Assembly: GCA_964390055.1 (NCBI GenBank)
Contig: CAYMGQ010000012.1
Span: forward strand, 1-64,000
Length of the DNA: 64,000 nt
Source of the DNA: CAYMGQ01 sp964390055
Lineage (GTDB): Bacteria > Bacillota > Clostridia > Peptostreptococcales > Natronincolaceae
Direction of reading: 5' to 3'
Shown here: one piece after another, positions 8,569 to 18,090 of the stretch
Layout: each line of letters begins with the position of its first letter
Numbering within the stretch: the first letter of the stretch is position 1
The notes under the pieces: generated by a model
Told to the model about the DNA's origin: nothing
What the model saw: the letters and a program-made list of their open reading frames with translations, nothing else
The model's database searches: none
Translations under genes and position numbers: made by a program

Positions 8569-8967
8569 CTATTCTAAGGATACCAGTACATCTCCACCAT
8601 TTACAGATGCACCTTCCGCAACATGAACTGCTGCTACCTTTCCATTAGACGGGGAATAAATTTCATTTTCCATTTTCATTGCCTCTAGTATAACTAGGAC
8701 ATCTCCCTCTTTTACTTCCTGCCCTTCCTCCACCAGTACCTTCCACACATTTCCGGGTAAGGGCGCCTCTACCGTAAGATCCCCTGCAGCTACAGCGGGA
8801 GCAGGTTTAGCTGTCGAGGCTGCTGGGGCGGGTGTTGGGGCTGCAGCTTGCTTAGGCACAGCAGGTGCTGGTGCTGATACTGCTGGACTTGCCACAACAC
8901 CATCTTTAATCTCTTCTACCTGGACTTCATACTTAACACCATTTACAGTGACATTAAACTTTTTCAT
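8569..8967 (-). CDS. mmdC: biotin carboxyl carrier subunit (gamma) of methylmalonyl-CoA decarboxylase
   Basis: Carries the carboxyl group between MmdA and MmdB. The 132 residues comprise an N-terminal segment (1-25), an Ala/Pro-rich flexible linker (about 30-65) and a C-terminal biotinyl domain with EAMKMENE; Lys98 is the predicted biotinylation site. The adjacent birA encodes the ligase. Length and architecture match MmdC/GcdC. Confidence 0.95.
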   Translation of the reverse strand: MKKFNVTVNGVKYEVQVEEIKDGVVASPAVSAPAPAVPKQAAAPTPAPAASTAKPAPAVAAGDLTVEAPLPGNVWKVLVEEGQEVKEGDVLVILEAMKMENEIYSPSNGKVAAVHVAEGASVNGGDVLVSLE

Positions 8968-9044
8968 ATTATGCTTCCTCCCTAATTAGTCTTTTAGTGA
9001 ATTGCAAATATTCTCAATCTTGTAAATAAAAAACATTTTTGCCT

Positions 9045-9464
9045 TTATTGCCTAGTATTTATCTGTTGGATACGTCCCAACTTCCCCCAATTTGGGGTTT
9101 CATCTGCTATTCTAACAATATTTTTCACCAGGATATTATGAGTTGATGTATGTAGACTTGCAGCTATAGCAGCAGTTATCACAGCCACCAATTCCTCATC
9201 TTCCCTTGTTTCCTCCGTCCTATCTCCTGCACTGCCGACTTGAGCAACTGCCACTGCTTTTTGTTTTTCTTCCTTATCTATACTTTTGCTATCAGTTTTG
9301 TGGAGTAGTAGTTCTAGGAGCCTAATAACCAAAAACAATACAAATAGAACCACAAATACAATTGCAATGCCGAAAATGGTTACCTGTAAGCTGGCTAAAA
9401 ATTTTTCTCCCGGACTCATATTGGCCAGTTCAGAAGCTAGCTTCATTTTATCCATTAAATTCAT
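9045..9464 (-). CDS. mmdD: OadG-family small subunit (delta) of Na+-pumping decarboxylase
   Basis: A 139-residue protein with one N-terminal membrane helix (about 27-50) followed by a charged cytoplasmic region and a C-terminal conserved stretch (ITAAIAASL). This matches the OadG/MmdD family, which assembles the soluble and membrane parts of the pump. It sits between mmdA (36 bp upstream) and mmdC (77 bp downstream). Confidence 0.88.
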   Translation of the reverse strand: MNLMDKMKLASELANMSPGEKFLASLQVTIFGIAIVFVVLFVLFLVIRLLELLLHKTDSKSIDKEEKQKAVAVAQVGSAGDRTEETREDEELVAVITAAIAASLHTSTHNILVKNIVRIADETPNWGKLGRIQQINTRQ

Positions 9465-9500
9465 TGTCTTTTTTCACCTCTTTTAAAATTCATGTCATAG

Positions 9501-11048
9501 TTACACTGGTAAATTTCCATGTTTTTTAGGTGGTCTAACCTCTCTTTTACTGGCCAACATATTTAGGGCATCTATCAGTCTAGGCCTAGTAGCTGATGGT
9601 TCAATTACATCATCCACATAGCCCCTCTCTGCCGCCTTATATGGGGTTGCAAATTCAGCCTTGTAATTGTCTATAATTTCCTCCCTTGTTGCCTGTGGAT
9701 CCTCAGCATCTGCTATTTCCCTTCTAAAAATAATATTAGCTGCCCCTTCAGGTCCCATAACAGCAATTTCAGCAGATGGCCAGGCTAATACCACATCGGC
9801 ACCTAGCTCTTTATTACACATGGCAATATAGGCCCCGCCATAGGCCTTTCTTATAATCAACGTGATTAGGGGTACTGTAGCCTCACTATAGGCATAGAGC
9901 ATTTTTGCCCCATGGCGTATAATACCACCATATTCCTGACTTGTACCAGGTAAAAAACCAGGCACATCTACAAAATTAACTATAGGTATATTGTAAGCAT
10001 CACAGGTCCTAATAAACCTACCTGCCTTATCAGAGGCATTAATATCTAAGCATCCTGCTAATATCCTAGGCTGATTGGCCACAACACCTACGGTTTGACC
10101 ATTTAATCGAATAAATCCCGTAATCATATTGGTGGCATAGTAGGCTTGCACTTCAAAAAAGTCACCATTGTCTGCAATATGTGTAATTATATCCTTCATA
10201 TTATAAGGTCTATTGGGACTATCCGGAACAATTTCATCTAATTCTGGAATAATTTTATTAATATCATCCTCAACCTCATAGGTCGGCGGGTTCTCCATAT
10301 TATTAGATGGTAAAAAGCTAAGTAATCTTCGGATCTCATTTATACAGTCTTCATCACTTGGTGATACAAAGTGGGCCACACCACTAGTTTGATTGTGGGT
10401 CATTGCACCACCAAGGTCCTCAGCACTTACCTCTTCTCCCGTAACTGTTTTAATAACCTGAGGTCCGGTAATGAACATTTGACTAGTATTTTCAACCATA
10501 AAAATAAAATCTGTTAAAGCTGGGGAATACACTGCCCCCCCTGCACAGGGACCCATAATTGCAGTAATCTGCGGAATTACCCCAGAAGATATGGTATTAC
10601 GATAGAATATGTGGCCATATCCAGATAGGGCATCTACTCCTTCTTGTATTCTGGCCCCTCCTGAATCATTTATACCTACAATGGGTGCCCCCATTTTTAG
10701 AGCTAAATCCTGAATTTTGACAATCTTTTGTGCATGCATTTCGCCCAAGGACCCACCTAGGACGGTAAAGTCTTGTGCATAGGCATAAACTAATCTTCCG
10801 TCTATTCTACCATACCCTGTTACTACACCTTCACCAGGGGTTTCAACCTTTTCTAATCCAAAATTCGTACATCTATGCTTGACAAAGGCATCTATCTCCA
10901 CAAAACTATCTTTATCAAACAATAGGTGAATTCTTTCCCTAGCAGTTAATTTTCCCTTCCCATGTTGAGTGGCTATTCTTTTGGAACCCCCGCCCTCTTT
11001 AATTTTTTCCTTCTTCTGGCGGAGTTCTTCCAGTTTGTTTATTGTCAT
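9501..11048 (-). CDS. mmdA: methylmalonyl-CoA decarboxylase alpha subunit (carboxyltransferase)
   Basis: Transfers the carboxyl group of (S)-methylmalonyl-CoA to biotin on MmdC, giving propionyl-CoA. The 515-residue acyl-CoA carboxyltransferase has both crotonase-like halves, with GGSLGEMHAQK, NDSGGARIQEG and GPCAGGAVYSP in the first and the VDVPGFLPGT and KAYGGAYIAM motifs in the second. Sequence alone cannot exclude propionyl-CoA carboxylase beta or glutaconyl-CoA decarboxylase, but the linked OadG, biotin carrier and OadB subunits make a Na+ pump most likely. Confidence 0.92.
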   Translation of the reverse strand: MTINKLEELRQKKEKIKEGGGSKRIATQHGKGKLTARERIHLLFDKDSFVEIDAFVKHRCTNFGLEKVETPGEGVVTGYGRIDGRLVYAYAQDFTVLGGSLGEMHAQKIVKIQDLALKMGAPIVGINDSGGARIQEGVDALSGYGHIFYRNTISSGVIPQITAIMGPCAGGAVYSPALTDFIFMVENTSQMFITGPQVIKTVTGEEVSAEDLGGAMTHNQTSGVAHFVSPSDEDCINEIRRLLSFLPSNNMENPPTYEVEDDINKIIPELDEIVPDSPNRPYNMKDIITHIADNGDFFEVQAYYATNMITGFIRLNGQTVGVVANQPRILAGCLDINASDKAGRFIRTCDAYNIPIVNFVDVPGFLPGTSQEYGGIIRHGAKMLYAYSEATVPLITLIIRKAYGGAYIAMCNKELGADVVLAWPSAEIAVMGPEGAANIIFRREIADAEDPQATREEIIDNYKAEFATPYKAAERGYVDDVIEPSATRPRLIDALNMLASKREVRPPKKHGNLPV

Positions 11049-11095
11049 ATTTCACCCTCCCAATGTATTTACTTTAGTAAGCCTACACAGATAAT

Positions 11096-11104
11096 ATTAT
11101 AACA
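11096..11104 (-). promoter_or_regulatory. extended -10 element before mmdA
   Basis: TG-T-TATAAT on the minus strand, about 50 nt upstream of the mmdA start, with only a weak -35. It is the best promoter candidate for the mmdA-D-C-B operon in the AT-rich gap after ftsH. Confidence 0.45.
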
Positions 11105-11250
11105 TAAAATAATTAAATAAATAGTCTCATAATACAAAATACACAATTAATTTGAATATTAAAGCTTTATATCATTATATTGCTTAAATTTTTTCTATTA
11201 ACTTGAATTACTTCCTTTTTATGTTTTATTAATATGTTTTATTAATTGGT

Positions 11251-11279
11251 AAAAAAATCCTGAATTTAATTTCAGGATT
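11251..11279 (-). terminator. ftsH terminator
   Basis: AATCCTGAA and TTCAGGATT form a 9-bp stem followed on the minus strand by seven Ts. The stem overlaps the ftsH stop codon. Confidence 0.85.
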
Positions 11280-13296
11280 TTTTATTTATATTTTCTTCAT
11301 CAGAAGAATTTTCTATTTGATTGTCCTCTAATTTTTCTTTTTCTTCCTGCGCAGCCTGCTCTTCTTTTTCTCTTTTTTCCCTCTTAGCTTCTCTTTCTTT
11401 GGCTTGGTCCTTGGCCTTTAATTCCTTATATTTTGCCTCAATTTCTTCCTCTGTGTCCTCGTCCTTTATAAGTAATTCTCCAGAGAAAATTTTATTAAAT
11501 TGGTCGGCATCTAGTGTTTCTAACTTTAGGAGGGCTTGTGCCACTGCATGGAGTTTATCCATATTATCCGTTAGCAACTGCCTAGCCTTCTCATAGCCTT
11601 CATCTATAATTCTTTTAATTTCTTGGTCTATCTCTGAGGCTATTTTTTCTGAATAATTGGGTTTAGAGGTGAAATCCCTACCCAGGAAAACCTCGTCTTC
11701 TCCACTACCCAAGGTCATAGGCCCAATCAAGTCACTCATTCCATATTTAGTAACCATGGCCCTAGCCAAGTCTGATACTCTTTGTAAATCATTCTGGGCA
11801 CCAGTACTAATATCATCTAGGACTAGTTTTTCTGCCATCCGGCCACCCAATAAGTGTACAATGTGTTCCTTCATTTCCGTCTTTGTAGCATAGTACTTAT
11901 CTTCTTCGGGCAATATCATGGTAAAACCACCTGCCCTACCCCTTGGTATAATGGATACCTGATGAACTGGGTCTGAATTAGGTAGTAGGGTTGCTACCAC
12001 TGCATGACCAGCTTCATGATATGCTGTCAATCTTCTTTCCTTCTCGCTGATTACCCGACTTTTCTTCTCAACACCGGCAATTACTTTAGTTATTGCCTCC
12101 TCTATTGTAGCCATCCTAATTCTCTTTTCATTCTTCCTTGCAGTTAATAGGGCTGCCTCGTTCATTAGGTTCTCTATATCAGCTGGCGTAAAGCCAGGAG
12201 TTCTCCTAGCTAATATTCTTAAATCCACATCTTTGTCCAGGGGTTTGTTTCTAGAATGCACCTTTAAGATTGCCTCCCTGCCCTTAATATCTGGGTTGCC
12301 TACCATAACCTCCCTGTCAAAACGTCCAGGTCTTAGTAGGGCTGGATCCAGTATGTCAGGTCTATTAGTTGCTGCAACGATTATTATTCCTTCATTAACC
12401 CCAAAACCATCCATTTCAACTAATAATTGATTTAGGGTTTGTTCCCTTTCATCATGACCCCCACCCAGGCCTGCTCCCCTTCTTCTGCCTACCGCATCTA
12501 TTTCATCAATAAAAATAATGCAGGGTGAACTCTTCTTGGCCTGTTCAAAAAGGTCTCTGACCCGAGAGGCTCCTACTCCAACAAACATTTCTACAAAATC
12601 AGATCCACTAATACTAAAAAAAGGAACCCCGGCTTCTCCTGCAACTGCCTTGGTCAAGTAAGTCTTCCCCGTACCAGGTGGCCCTACCATTAAAATTCCC
12701 TTGGGTATTCTTGCACCAAGCTCCATATATTTACGGGGATTTTTTAAGAAGTCTACAAGTTCTTGTAATTCCTCCTTCTCCTCTTCCAAGCCAGCTACAT
12801 CATCAAAGGTTATCTTATGCTTTTCATCCTCCTTGTGAAGTTTTGCCCGGCTTTTACCGAAGGACATTACCCTGTTTCCTCCACCCTGGGATTGTTGCAT
12901 AAATACAAACCAAAAAACAACAAAAATCAATATCATAAAGATGGAGGGTAGTAATTCTATAAACCAAGGTGGACTTGGTGGTGGTGCTCCTGTCACCTTT
13001 AAATTCTTTTGTCCTAGCATTTGTTCTTCAACAATGGCTGTAAATCTTTCTTCACTAAATACAGTGGGTATAAAAGATTTATAATTAATAGTTTCATTAT
13101 TTTTTACAAGCGTGCCTTCTATAGTACGATCCACTATATGGATCTCTCTAACATTGCCACCTACAAGCTCCTCATAGAGTTGGGAAAACTCTATATCTAT
13201 AGTTTGTTGAGGTTGTTTAGCAAATTGTTGCACAAGTATTAATAGTATTATAAAAATTAGTATATAGAAGCTAGCTCCACGGAAAAATTTCCTCAA
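11272..13296 (-). CDS. ftsH: ATP-dependent zinc metalloprotease FtsH
   Basis: Membrane-bound AAA+ protease that degrades misfolded membrane and regulatory proteins. About 674 residues: a first membrane helix (about 8-25), an extracytoplasmic segment, a second helix (about 118-138), the AAA domain with Walker A GPPGTGKT and Walker B IIFIDEID, and the protease domain with the zinc motif HEAGH. The C terminus is a long Lys/Glu-rich tail. I choose a TTG at 13296, because AGGAGGA is 6 nt upstream; an ATG at 13314 overlaps this site. Confidence 0.96.
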   Translation of the reverse strand: MRKFFRGASFYILIFIILLILVQQFAKQPQQTIDIEFSQLYEELVGGNVREIHIVDRTIEGTLVKNNETINYKSFIPTVFSEERFTAIVEEQMLGQKNLKVTGAPPPSPPWFIELLPSIFMILIFVVFWFVFMQQSQGGGNRVMSFGKSRAKLHKEDEKHKITFDDVAGLEEEKEELQELVDFLKNPRKYMELGARIPKGILMVGPPGTGKTYLTKAVAGEAGVPFFSISGSDFVEMFVGVGASRVRDLFEQAKKSSPCIIFIDEIDAVGRRRGAGLGGGHDEREQTLNQLLVEMDGFGVNEGIIIVAATNRPDILDPALLRPGRFDREVMVGNPDIKGREAILKVHSRNKPLDKDVDLRILARRTPGFTPADIENLMNEAALLTARKNEKRIRMATIEEAITKVIAGVEKKSRVISEKERRLTAYHEAGHAVVATLLPNSDPVHQVSIIPRGRAGGFTMILPEEDKYYATKTEMKEHIVHLLGGRMAEKLVLDDISTGAQNDLQRVSDLARAMVTKYGMSDLIGPMTLGSGEDEVFLGRDFTSKPNYSEKIASEIDQEIKRIIDEGYEKARQLLTDNMDKLHAVAQALLKLETLDADQFNKIFSGELLIKDEDTEEEIEAKYKELKAKDQAKEREAKREKREKEEQAAQEEKEKLEDNQIENSSDEENINKKS

Positions 13297-13456
13297 ATAT
13301 AGTCCTCCTCTCATAGCCTCTTCTTTGCTACATTAAAGTATTTTACCACAGAATACATTAAAAAACAACAGGCTTTTGAAAATTTAATCTGCCTAAATTT
13401 AAGCCCTTAAAAGGCCTAGTATTGTCACATTAATCTTCATACTTTTATTATATTTT

Positions 13457-14863
13457 TTATAGATCCTGGTATTCCAAAATTAAAATCCTATTTGTCTTAT
13501 CAGTAATCTTATATTTTTCACTTATCCTATAGCCAACTATCCATATAATCTGGCTACCATCACATACTAGGGGTATCCTATCTCTTTTTTCCCTGTCAAT
13601 TTTGCAATCAATAAAAAAATCCTTCAATTTTTTGCTACCCGCTAAGCCCAAGGGCCAAAAACGGTCCCCCTGTCTCCTATTTCTTATGTTTAATTTACCT
13701 TTTATTTTATCATAGTCAAAATATTTAATATACCTATCCCTGCTAATACTTTTTACATCTTTTTTTCTAGCGGTTCTTACTTTAAATTTCCCTCCAATTT
13801 CATTTATTATTATGTCCTTTTTTTCTGCCAATTCATAGTAAAAATCTGCCTGTTTCTCATCACCTATGCTAATAATTAATTTATCATAACTAACCCTGGC
13901 TACCAAACCCGCTGGTAATAATATTTTTTTTCCCGTCTCCTTCCTATCCAATAGTTCTATTACACTATATATATGGTTAAATTCTAGGATTTCCCTCTTA
14001 CCCACCAACTCTTCTGTGGCTAATCTTAGTATCCTAGATTGTAAGGCATGGGGTAGTTTATTAATACCACTAATGGAAAGCTCTAAACTATCCTTCTTGC
14101 TATTTAACTCTACATTTTTATAGGCCTGCCAAGCAGTAGCCTCCAAATAGTCCCTGTCCTTTTTTAAAATTTCAGCAGTTTTGGCCAAACTTTCTATTAT
14201 ATTGGGGTTATAGTGCTTCTCTATATAGGGTATCAGTTCTAAGCGAATTTTATTTCTATGATACATGGGTTTTAGGTTGCTTTTATCTATGCGGGGAGAT
14301 AATTTGTTTATTAAGCAGTAGTCCTCGATATCCCTACGGCTTGTGTTTAATAAAGGTCGAATAATTCGACCCCTGCCATAATGGATAGCAGTTAAACCCT
14401 GAATGCCTGTTCCCCTTAAAAGTCTCATTAGTACGGTCTCCGCCTGATCATTTTGATTATGGGCCGTGGCTATTTTATCTGCCCCCACCTTTTCCAATAT
14501 GTCATTGAAAAATTCATAGCGGAGAATCCTCCCCGCCTCCTCCTCTGACAGGCTATGTTCCCTAGCATATCCAGGGACATCTATACTCTTAACAAAGGAT
14601 AGGATATCTAACTTGTCACAAAAGTTTAACACATACTGGGCATCTTTTTGAGCCTCAATTCCCCTAAAATTATGGTTTAGATGGGCCGCAAATAATTCTA
14701 GCTCAAACTCCTCCTGAAGTCTATATAAAATATGTAATAGACAAATAGAATCAGGACCTCCAGATACAGCAACTACAATTTTATCCCCTATATCAACTAG
14801 CTTCTTGTTTATTATGATTTCCTTGACCTTATCTATCACTTTCATCCCCCATTTTTTACCCAT
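13457..14863 (-). CDS. tilS: tRNA(Ile)-lysidine synthetase TilS
   Basis: Converts C34 of tRNA-Ile(CAU) to lysidine so that it reads AUA. The 468-residue protein has the PP-loop SGGPDS at residues 34-39, AHNQNDQAETVLMRLLRG downstream, and C-terminal TilS substrate-binding domains. The start is uncertain: a GTG at 14839 has GGGGG about 7 nt upstream and gives a more typical N terminus than the ATG at 14863. It follows the yabT-like kinase with almost no gap. In B. subtilis hpt lies between tilS and ftsH; here it is missing. Confidence 0.93.
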   Translation of the reverse strand: MGKKWGMKVIDKVKEIIINKKLVDIGDKIVVAVSGGPDSICLLHILYRLQEEFELELFAAHLNHNFRGIEAQKDAQYVLNFCDKLDILSFVKSIDVPGYAREHSLSEEEAGRILRYEFFNDILEKVGADKIATAHNQNDQAETVLMRLLRGTGIQGLTAIHYGRGRIIRPLLNTSRRDIEDYCLINKLSPRIDKSNLKPMYHRNKIRLELIPYIEKHYNPNIIESLAKTAEILKKDRDYLEATAWQAYKNVELNSKKDSLELSISGINKLPHALQSRILRLATEELVGKREILEFNHIYSVIELLDRKETGKKILLPAGLVARVSYDKLIISIGDEKQADFYYELAEKKDIIINEIGGKFKVRTARKKDVKSISRDRYIKYFDYDKIKGKLNIRNRRQGDRFWPLGLAGSKKLKDFFIDCKIDREKRDRIPLVCDGSQIIWIVGYRISEKYKITDKTNRILILEYQDL

Positions 14864-14865
14864 AT

Positions 14866-15768
14866 TTAAGTCAAATATATGGTAACTACTGTTGCTATAA
14901 AAAAAAATATGCTAAAAGCTAAAAAACAATTTACCCTTCTATTCTTTAAATTTCTTTTATCCCTATATTGTTTATACCTCTCTTTATAATATATTTTCTT
15001 TAATTTTGCAAGATAGGGCCCAAAGGATTTGTAGTGGCCCGACAGCCCTTGGATTATAAGGGCTTGCAATTCCCGACTTAAATTGATAGTCTTTATCCTC
15101 TTTACTAAAGCATTAATCTCGTATTTTCTTGGATTGGGGCTTTCCCCCATTAATAATTTTATAAAGATCATATTTACTGTAAATAGCAAATAGCTAGGTT
15201 CAGCAGTCCTATCACCACAATTCCAACTAGCCCTATCATAGGCTAGGGTAAACTCCTTTAAAGACTGTCCTTTTTTGACTCCACTTGCCAGGTCTATCAT
15301 CCTAATCCTGCCAAGTTCTCTGTCTAGCATAAGATTTGACAGCTTTAAATCCCCTATAATATATTCTTCGGCATAAATCTTGTCTAATCCTCTTAGGATA
15401 ATAAGAATGATGGAAATAGTTGTTGGGATATCTAATTTCCGCCTTTTAAAATAACTTTCTAGATCTTCCCCCTTTATATATTCCAATAAAATATAATAAT
15501 AGGTCCTATTGTAAATTTCTAAATCATCTATTTCATAAACTCTAACAACCATATCAATATTAGAAAAGTTTTTTAATAGTTGATACTCCCTATTAATGGA
15601 TATATTATCGGCGCTAATTTTCATGGCAAACATTTCTTTAGTTCTTACATCCTGTACCAAATAAACAGTGGCAATCCCCCCCTGACCCAATTGGCCCTTT
15701 ACAATATATCTTCTTTTCTGCCACCTACCCCTTATAATTGTATCAGGCATCAATGAAAGCATATCCAT
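14866..15768 (-). CDS. yabT: YabT-like membrane Ser/Thr protein kinase
   Basis: A 300-residue protein kinase with a C-terminal membrane helix (last 25 residues). The Gly-rich loop GQLGQGGIATVYL, the ATP-binding Lys in FAMKIS and the catalytic-loop GDLKLSNL are visible. The usual HRD triad reads IGD and the DFG position reads DLASG, so its activity deserves a test. AGGAGG lies 6 nt before the chosen ATG. In B. subtilis YabT, encoded next to yabS and tilS, acts in sporulation and DNA-damage responses; the function here is inferred from that context. Confidence 0.8.
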   Translation of the reverse strand: MDMLSLMPDTIIRGRWQKRRYIVKGQLGQGGIATVYLVQDVRTKEMFAMKISADNISINREYQLLKNFSNIDMVVRVYEIDDLEIYNRTYYYILLEYIKGEDLESYFKRRKLDIPTTISIILIILRGLDKIYAEEYIIGDLKLSNLMLDRELGRIRMIDLASGVKKGQSLKEFTLAYDRASWNCGDRTAEPSYLLFTVNMIFIKLLMGESPNPRKYEINALVKRIKTINLSRELQALIIQGLSGHYKSFGPYLAKLKKIYYKERYKQYRDKRNLKNRRVNCFLAFSIFFFIATVVTIYLT

Positions 15769-15820
15769 ATATATCCTCCTAGGCAAAAATAAAAACGGAG
15801 AAAATATTTCTCCGCCCCTT

Positions 15821-16540
15821 TTATCCCCTAACCTTCTCAAGTTCCATTTGGCCCTGTCCTATTCTCTCCAACAACAAGTCTGTGGCCCTATAAATTGCTG
15901 GAGCCGTGGGTGTAACTCCCCTGGTCTCAATTTTATAAAGCCTTTCCTCAAGCTGGTCAAGTTTTTCTCCAAGATTAAAAATCAACTCTGAGTCCTCTTT
16001 TTTCCCAGGGTAACTAACAACACCTAGTTCAACTTTACCCTTTCTGCTCTTTAAGCTATCCAGCAAATCTAAAATACTATTTCTGGCCGCTGGTATTTTT
16101 TTGCCCATACTAGCACTAGTATCTAGGACAATTACACAGTAGAGACCTATCCTATCAGAAAAGGAATCTATATATCTAAGTAGTTTGCTCCTAGATGCTG
16201 GTGGGATATCATCTAGGCCCTGGCCCATCATCTCTCCCAACTGCTTATTAACAGCCTCTTGGATTGTTTTATTTACTGTCCTGTAGGTTATGCTTTGCAT
16301 AGTCTGGTAAAGCTCTTCGATATAAGTATATTCGTATATTCCACCCCCAGCCTCAGCAATGTCTATAATTTCAGCCAGGGGTTTTTCCTCCTCCTTGTTT
16401 TTGCCTATAAGTCCAATTGTATTTACAATGATATTTTTATTATATGCCTCTTTAGCTGCACTTATAGGACTACCTCCAGTATTAGATTGCCCGTCAGTAA
16501 CTAAAATAATTTGATTTATTCCCATTTCTTTTTCCATCAT
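15821..16540 (-). CDS. yabS: YabS-like von Willebrand factor A domain protein
   Basis: A 239-residue protein with the arrangement seen in B. subtilis YabS: an N-terminal segment with ILVTDGQSNTGG, then a C-terminal vWA core starting CVIVLDTSASMG, the MIDAS metal-binding motif. It is likely a cytoplasmic partner of the adjacent kinase. Two consecutive ATG codons (16540, 16537) follow AGGAGG; the first is chosen. Where many clostridia have spoIIE upstream, asnS stands here. Confidence 0.82.
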   Translation of the reverse strand: MMEKEMGINQIILVTDGQSNTGGSPISAAKEAYNKNIIVNTIGLIGKNKEEEKPLAEIIDIAEAGGGIYEYTYIEELYQTMQSITYRTVNKTIQEAVNKQLGEMMGQGLDDIPPASRSKLLRYIDSFSDRIGLYCVIVLDTSASMGKKIPAARNSILDLLDSLKSRKGKVELGVVSYPGKKEDSELIFNLGEKLDQLEERLYKIETRGVTPTAPAIYRATDLLLERIGQGQMELEKVRG

Positions 16541-16612
16541 AGCCTTCCTCCTAGGTTTTTTTGAAAGTATTTCCATAAAAGAAAAGTCTATTCACTATGG
16601 CTACAAGTAATG

Positions 16613-16651
16613 GGCAAAAATAAAAAGGGCTGCAACTCTTGTTGACAGCCC
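16613..16651 (-). terminator. asnS terminator
   Basis: GGGCTG-T-CAAC pairs with GTTGCAGCCC (single-base bulge) and is followed by TTTTTATTTTT on the minus strand, 20 nt after the asnS stop. Confidence 0.85.
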
Positions 16652-16671
16652 CTGTTTCTGATATTATCTTC

Positions 16672-18063
16672 CTAAAATTCGGCAGATTTAGGTGTCCTGG
16701 GAAAGGGTATAATATCCCTAATATTGGATACCCCTGTTATATACATAAGGAGTCTTTCAAATCCCAAACCATAGCCAGAATGTTTTACGCTTCCATATTT
16801 TCTTAGCTCTAAATACCACCAATACTCTTCCTTATCAAAATCTAATTCATCCATCCTATCCTCTAGGATTTTAAGATTATCCTCCCTTTGACTACCACCA
16901 ACTATTTCTCCCACCCCTGGCACCAATAAATCCATTGCAGCTACTGTTTTATTGTCCTCATTCTGTTTCATGTAAAAGGCCTTTATATCCTTTGGATAAT
17001 CAGTTACAAATACTGGTTTCTTAAATACCTTTTCAGTTATATATCTCTCATGTTCTGTTTTTAAGTCACAACCCCATTCCACAGGATATTCAAATTTAAC
17101 ATCAGCCTTTTTGAGATAGTCTATGGCCTCAGTATAGGTAATTCTTTCAAATTCTGAATTAAGAACATTATCTAGCCTATCTAATAAGGTCTTGTCTACG
17201 AATTTGTTAAAGAACTCCATTTCCTCTGGGGCCTGGTCCATTATATAGTTAATAATATATTTCATCATGTCCTCTGCCAGCTTCATATTATCCTTTAAAT
17301 CCGCAAAGGCTATCTCTGGTTCAATCATCCAAAACTCTGAAGCATGTCTAGCAGTATTAGAATTTTCTGCCCTAAAGGTTGGCCCAAAGGTATAAATATT
17401 TCTAAAGGCAAGGGCATAGGCCTCCCCTTCCAATTGTCCACTTACTGTCAGATATACCCCCTTGCCGAAAAAGTCTTTTCTATAGTCTATTTTTCCCTCC
17501 TCATCCCTTGGAGGATTTTCTAAATCAAGACTTGTAATCCTAAACATTTCTCCAGCACCCTCGGCATCACTAGAGGTAATAATTGGTGTGTGAACATATA
17601 CAAAGTTCCTTTCTTGGAAAAACTTATGGATTGCAAAGGATGCTAGGGAACGAATCCTAAATACTGCAGAAAACAAGTTGCTCCTTGGCCTAAGATGGGC
17701 TATTTCCCTTAAAAACTCTAGGGAGTGCCGTTTTTTCTGCAAGGGATAATCCTTATCAGAAATACTTTCTGCTTCTATTTTTGTCGCCTTAATTTCAAAG
17801 GCTTGCTTTGCCTCAGGTGTTAATATCAAAACTCCCTCCACCTTAATAGGGGTGCTTATGGGATACTTTGACACCTCTTCAAAATTCTTTAATCCCTCAT
17901 CAAAAACAACCTGTAAGTTCTTAAAAAAACTTCCATCATTTACTTCAATAAAAGCAAAGGTCTTTGATACCCTCATGGTCCTTATCCAACCCTCAATCCT
18001 AATATTTTTTCCCTCATATTTTTCCTTCTTACGGAAAATATCCTTTATAAGCACAGAAACCAT
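16672..18063 (-). CDS. asnS: asparaginyl-tRNA synthetase
   Basis: Charges tRNA-Asn. The 463-residue class IIb enzyme has an N-terminal OB fold (about 15-105) and a catalytic domain with motif 2 around TFRAENSNT and the terminal motif 3 GYGLGFERLLMYITG. The N-terminal HLRPRSNLFSAVFRIRS region is typical of AsnS rather than AspS. The T-box leader upstream carries an AAC (Asn) specifier, independently supporting the identity. Confidence 0.97.
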   Translation of the reverse strand: MVSVLIKDIFRKKEKYEGKNIRIEGWIRTMRVSKTFAFIEVNDGSFFKNLQVVFDEGLKNFEEVSKYPISTPIKVEGVLILTPEAKQAFEIKATKIEAESISDKDYPLQKKRHSLEFLREIAHLRPRSNLFSAVFRIRSLASFAIHKFFQERNFVYVHTPIITSSDAEGAGEMFRITSLDLENPPRDEEGKIDYRKDFFGKGVYLTVSGQLEGEAYALAFRNIYTFGPTFRAENSNTARHASEFWMIEPEIAFADLKDNMKLAEDMMKYIINYIMDQAPEEMEFFNKFVDKTLLDRLDNVLNSEFERITYTEAIDYLKKADVKFEYPVEWGCDLKTEHERYITEKVFKKPVFVTDYPKDIKAFYMKQNEDNKTVAAMDLLVPGVGEIVGGSQREDNLKILEDRMDELDFDKEEYWWYLELRKYGSVKHSGYGLGFERLLMYITGVSNIRDIIPFPRTPKSAEF

Positions 18064-18090
18064 AATTTTTTCCCTCCTAAATTAATTTAA

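Noticed and set aside
9501..11048. Propionyl-CoA carboxylase beta subunit as the identity of MmdA
   Set aside because: The linked OadG and OadB membrane subunits make a Na+-pumping decarboxylase more likely; a biotin carboxylase gene is absent.
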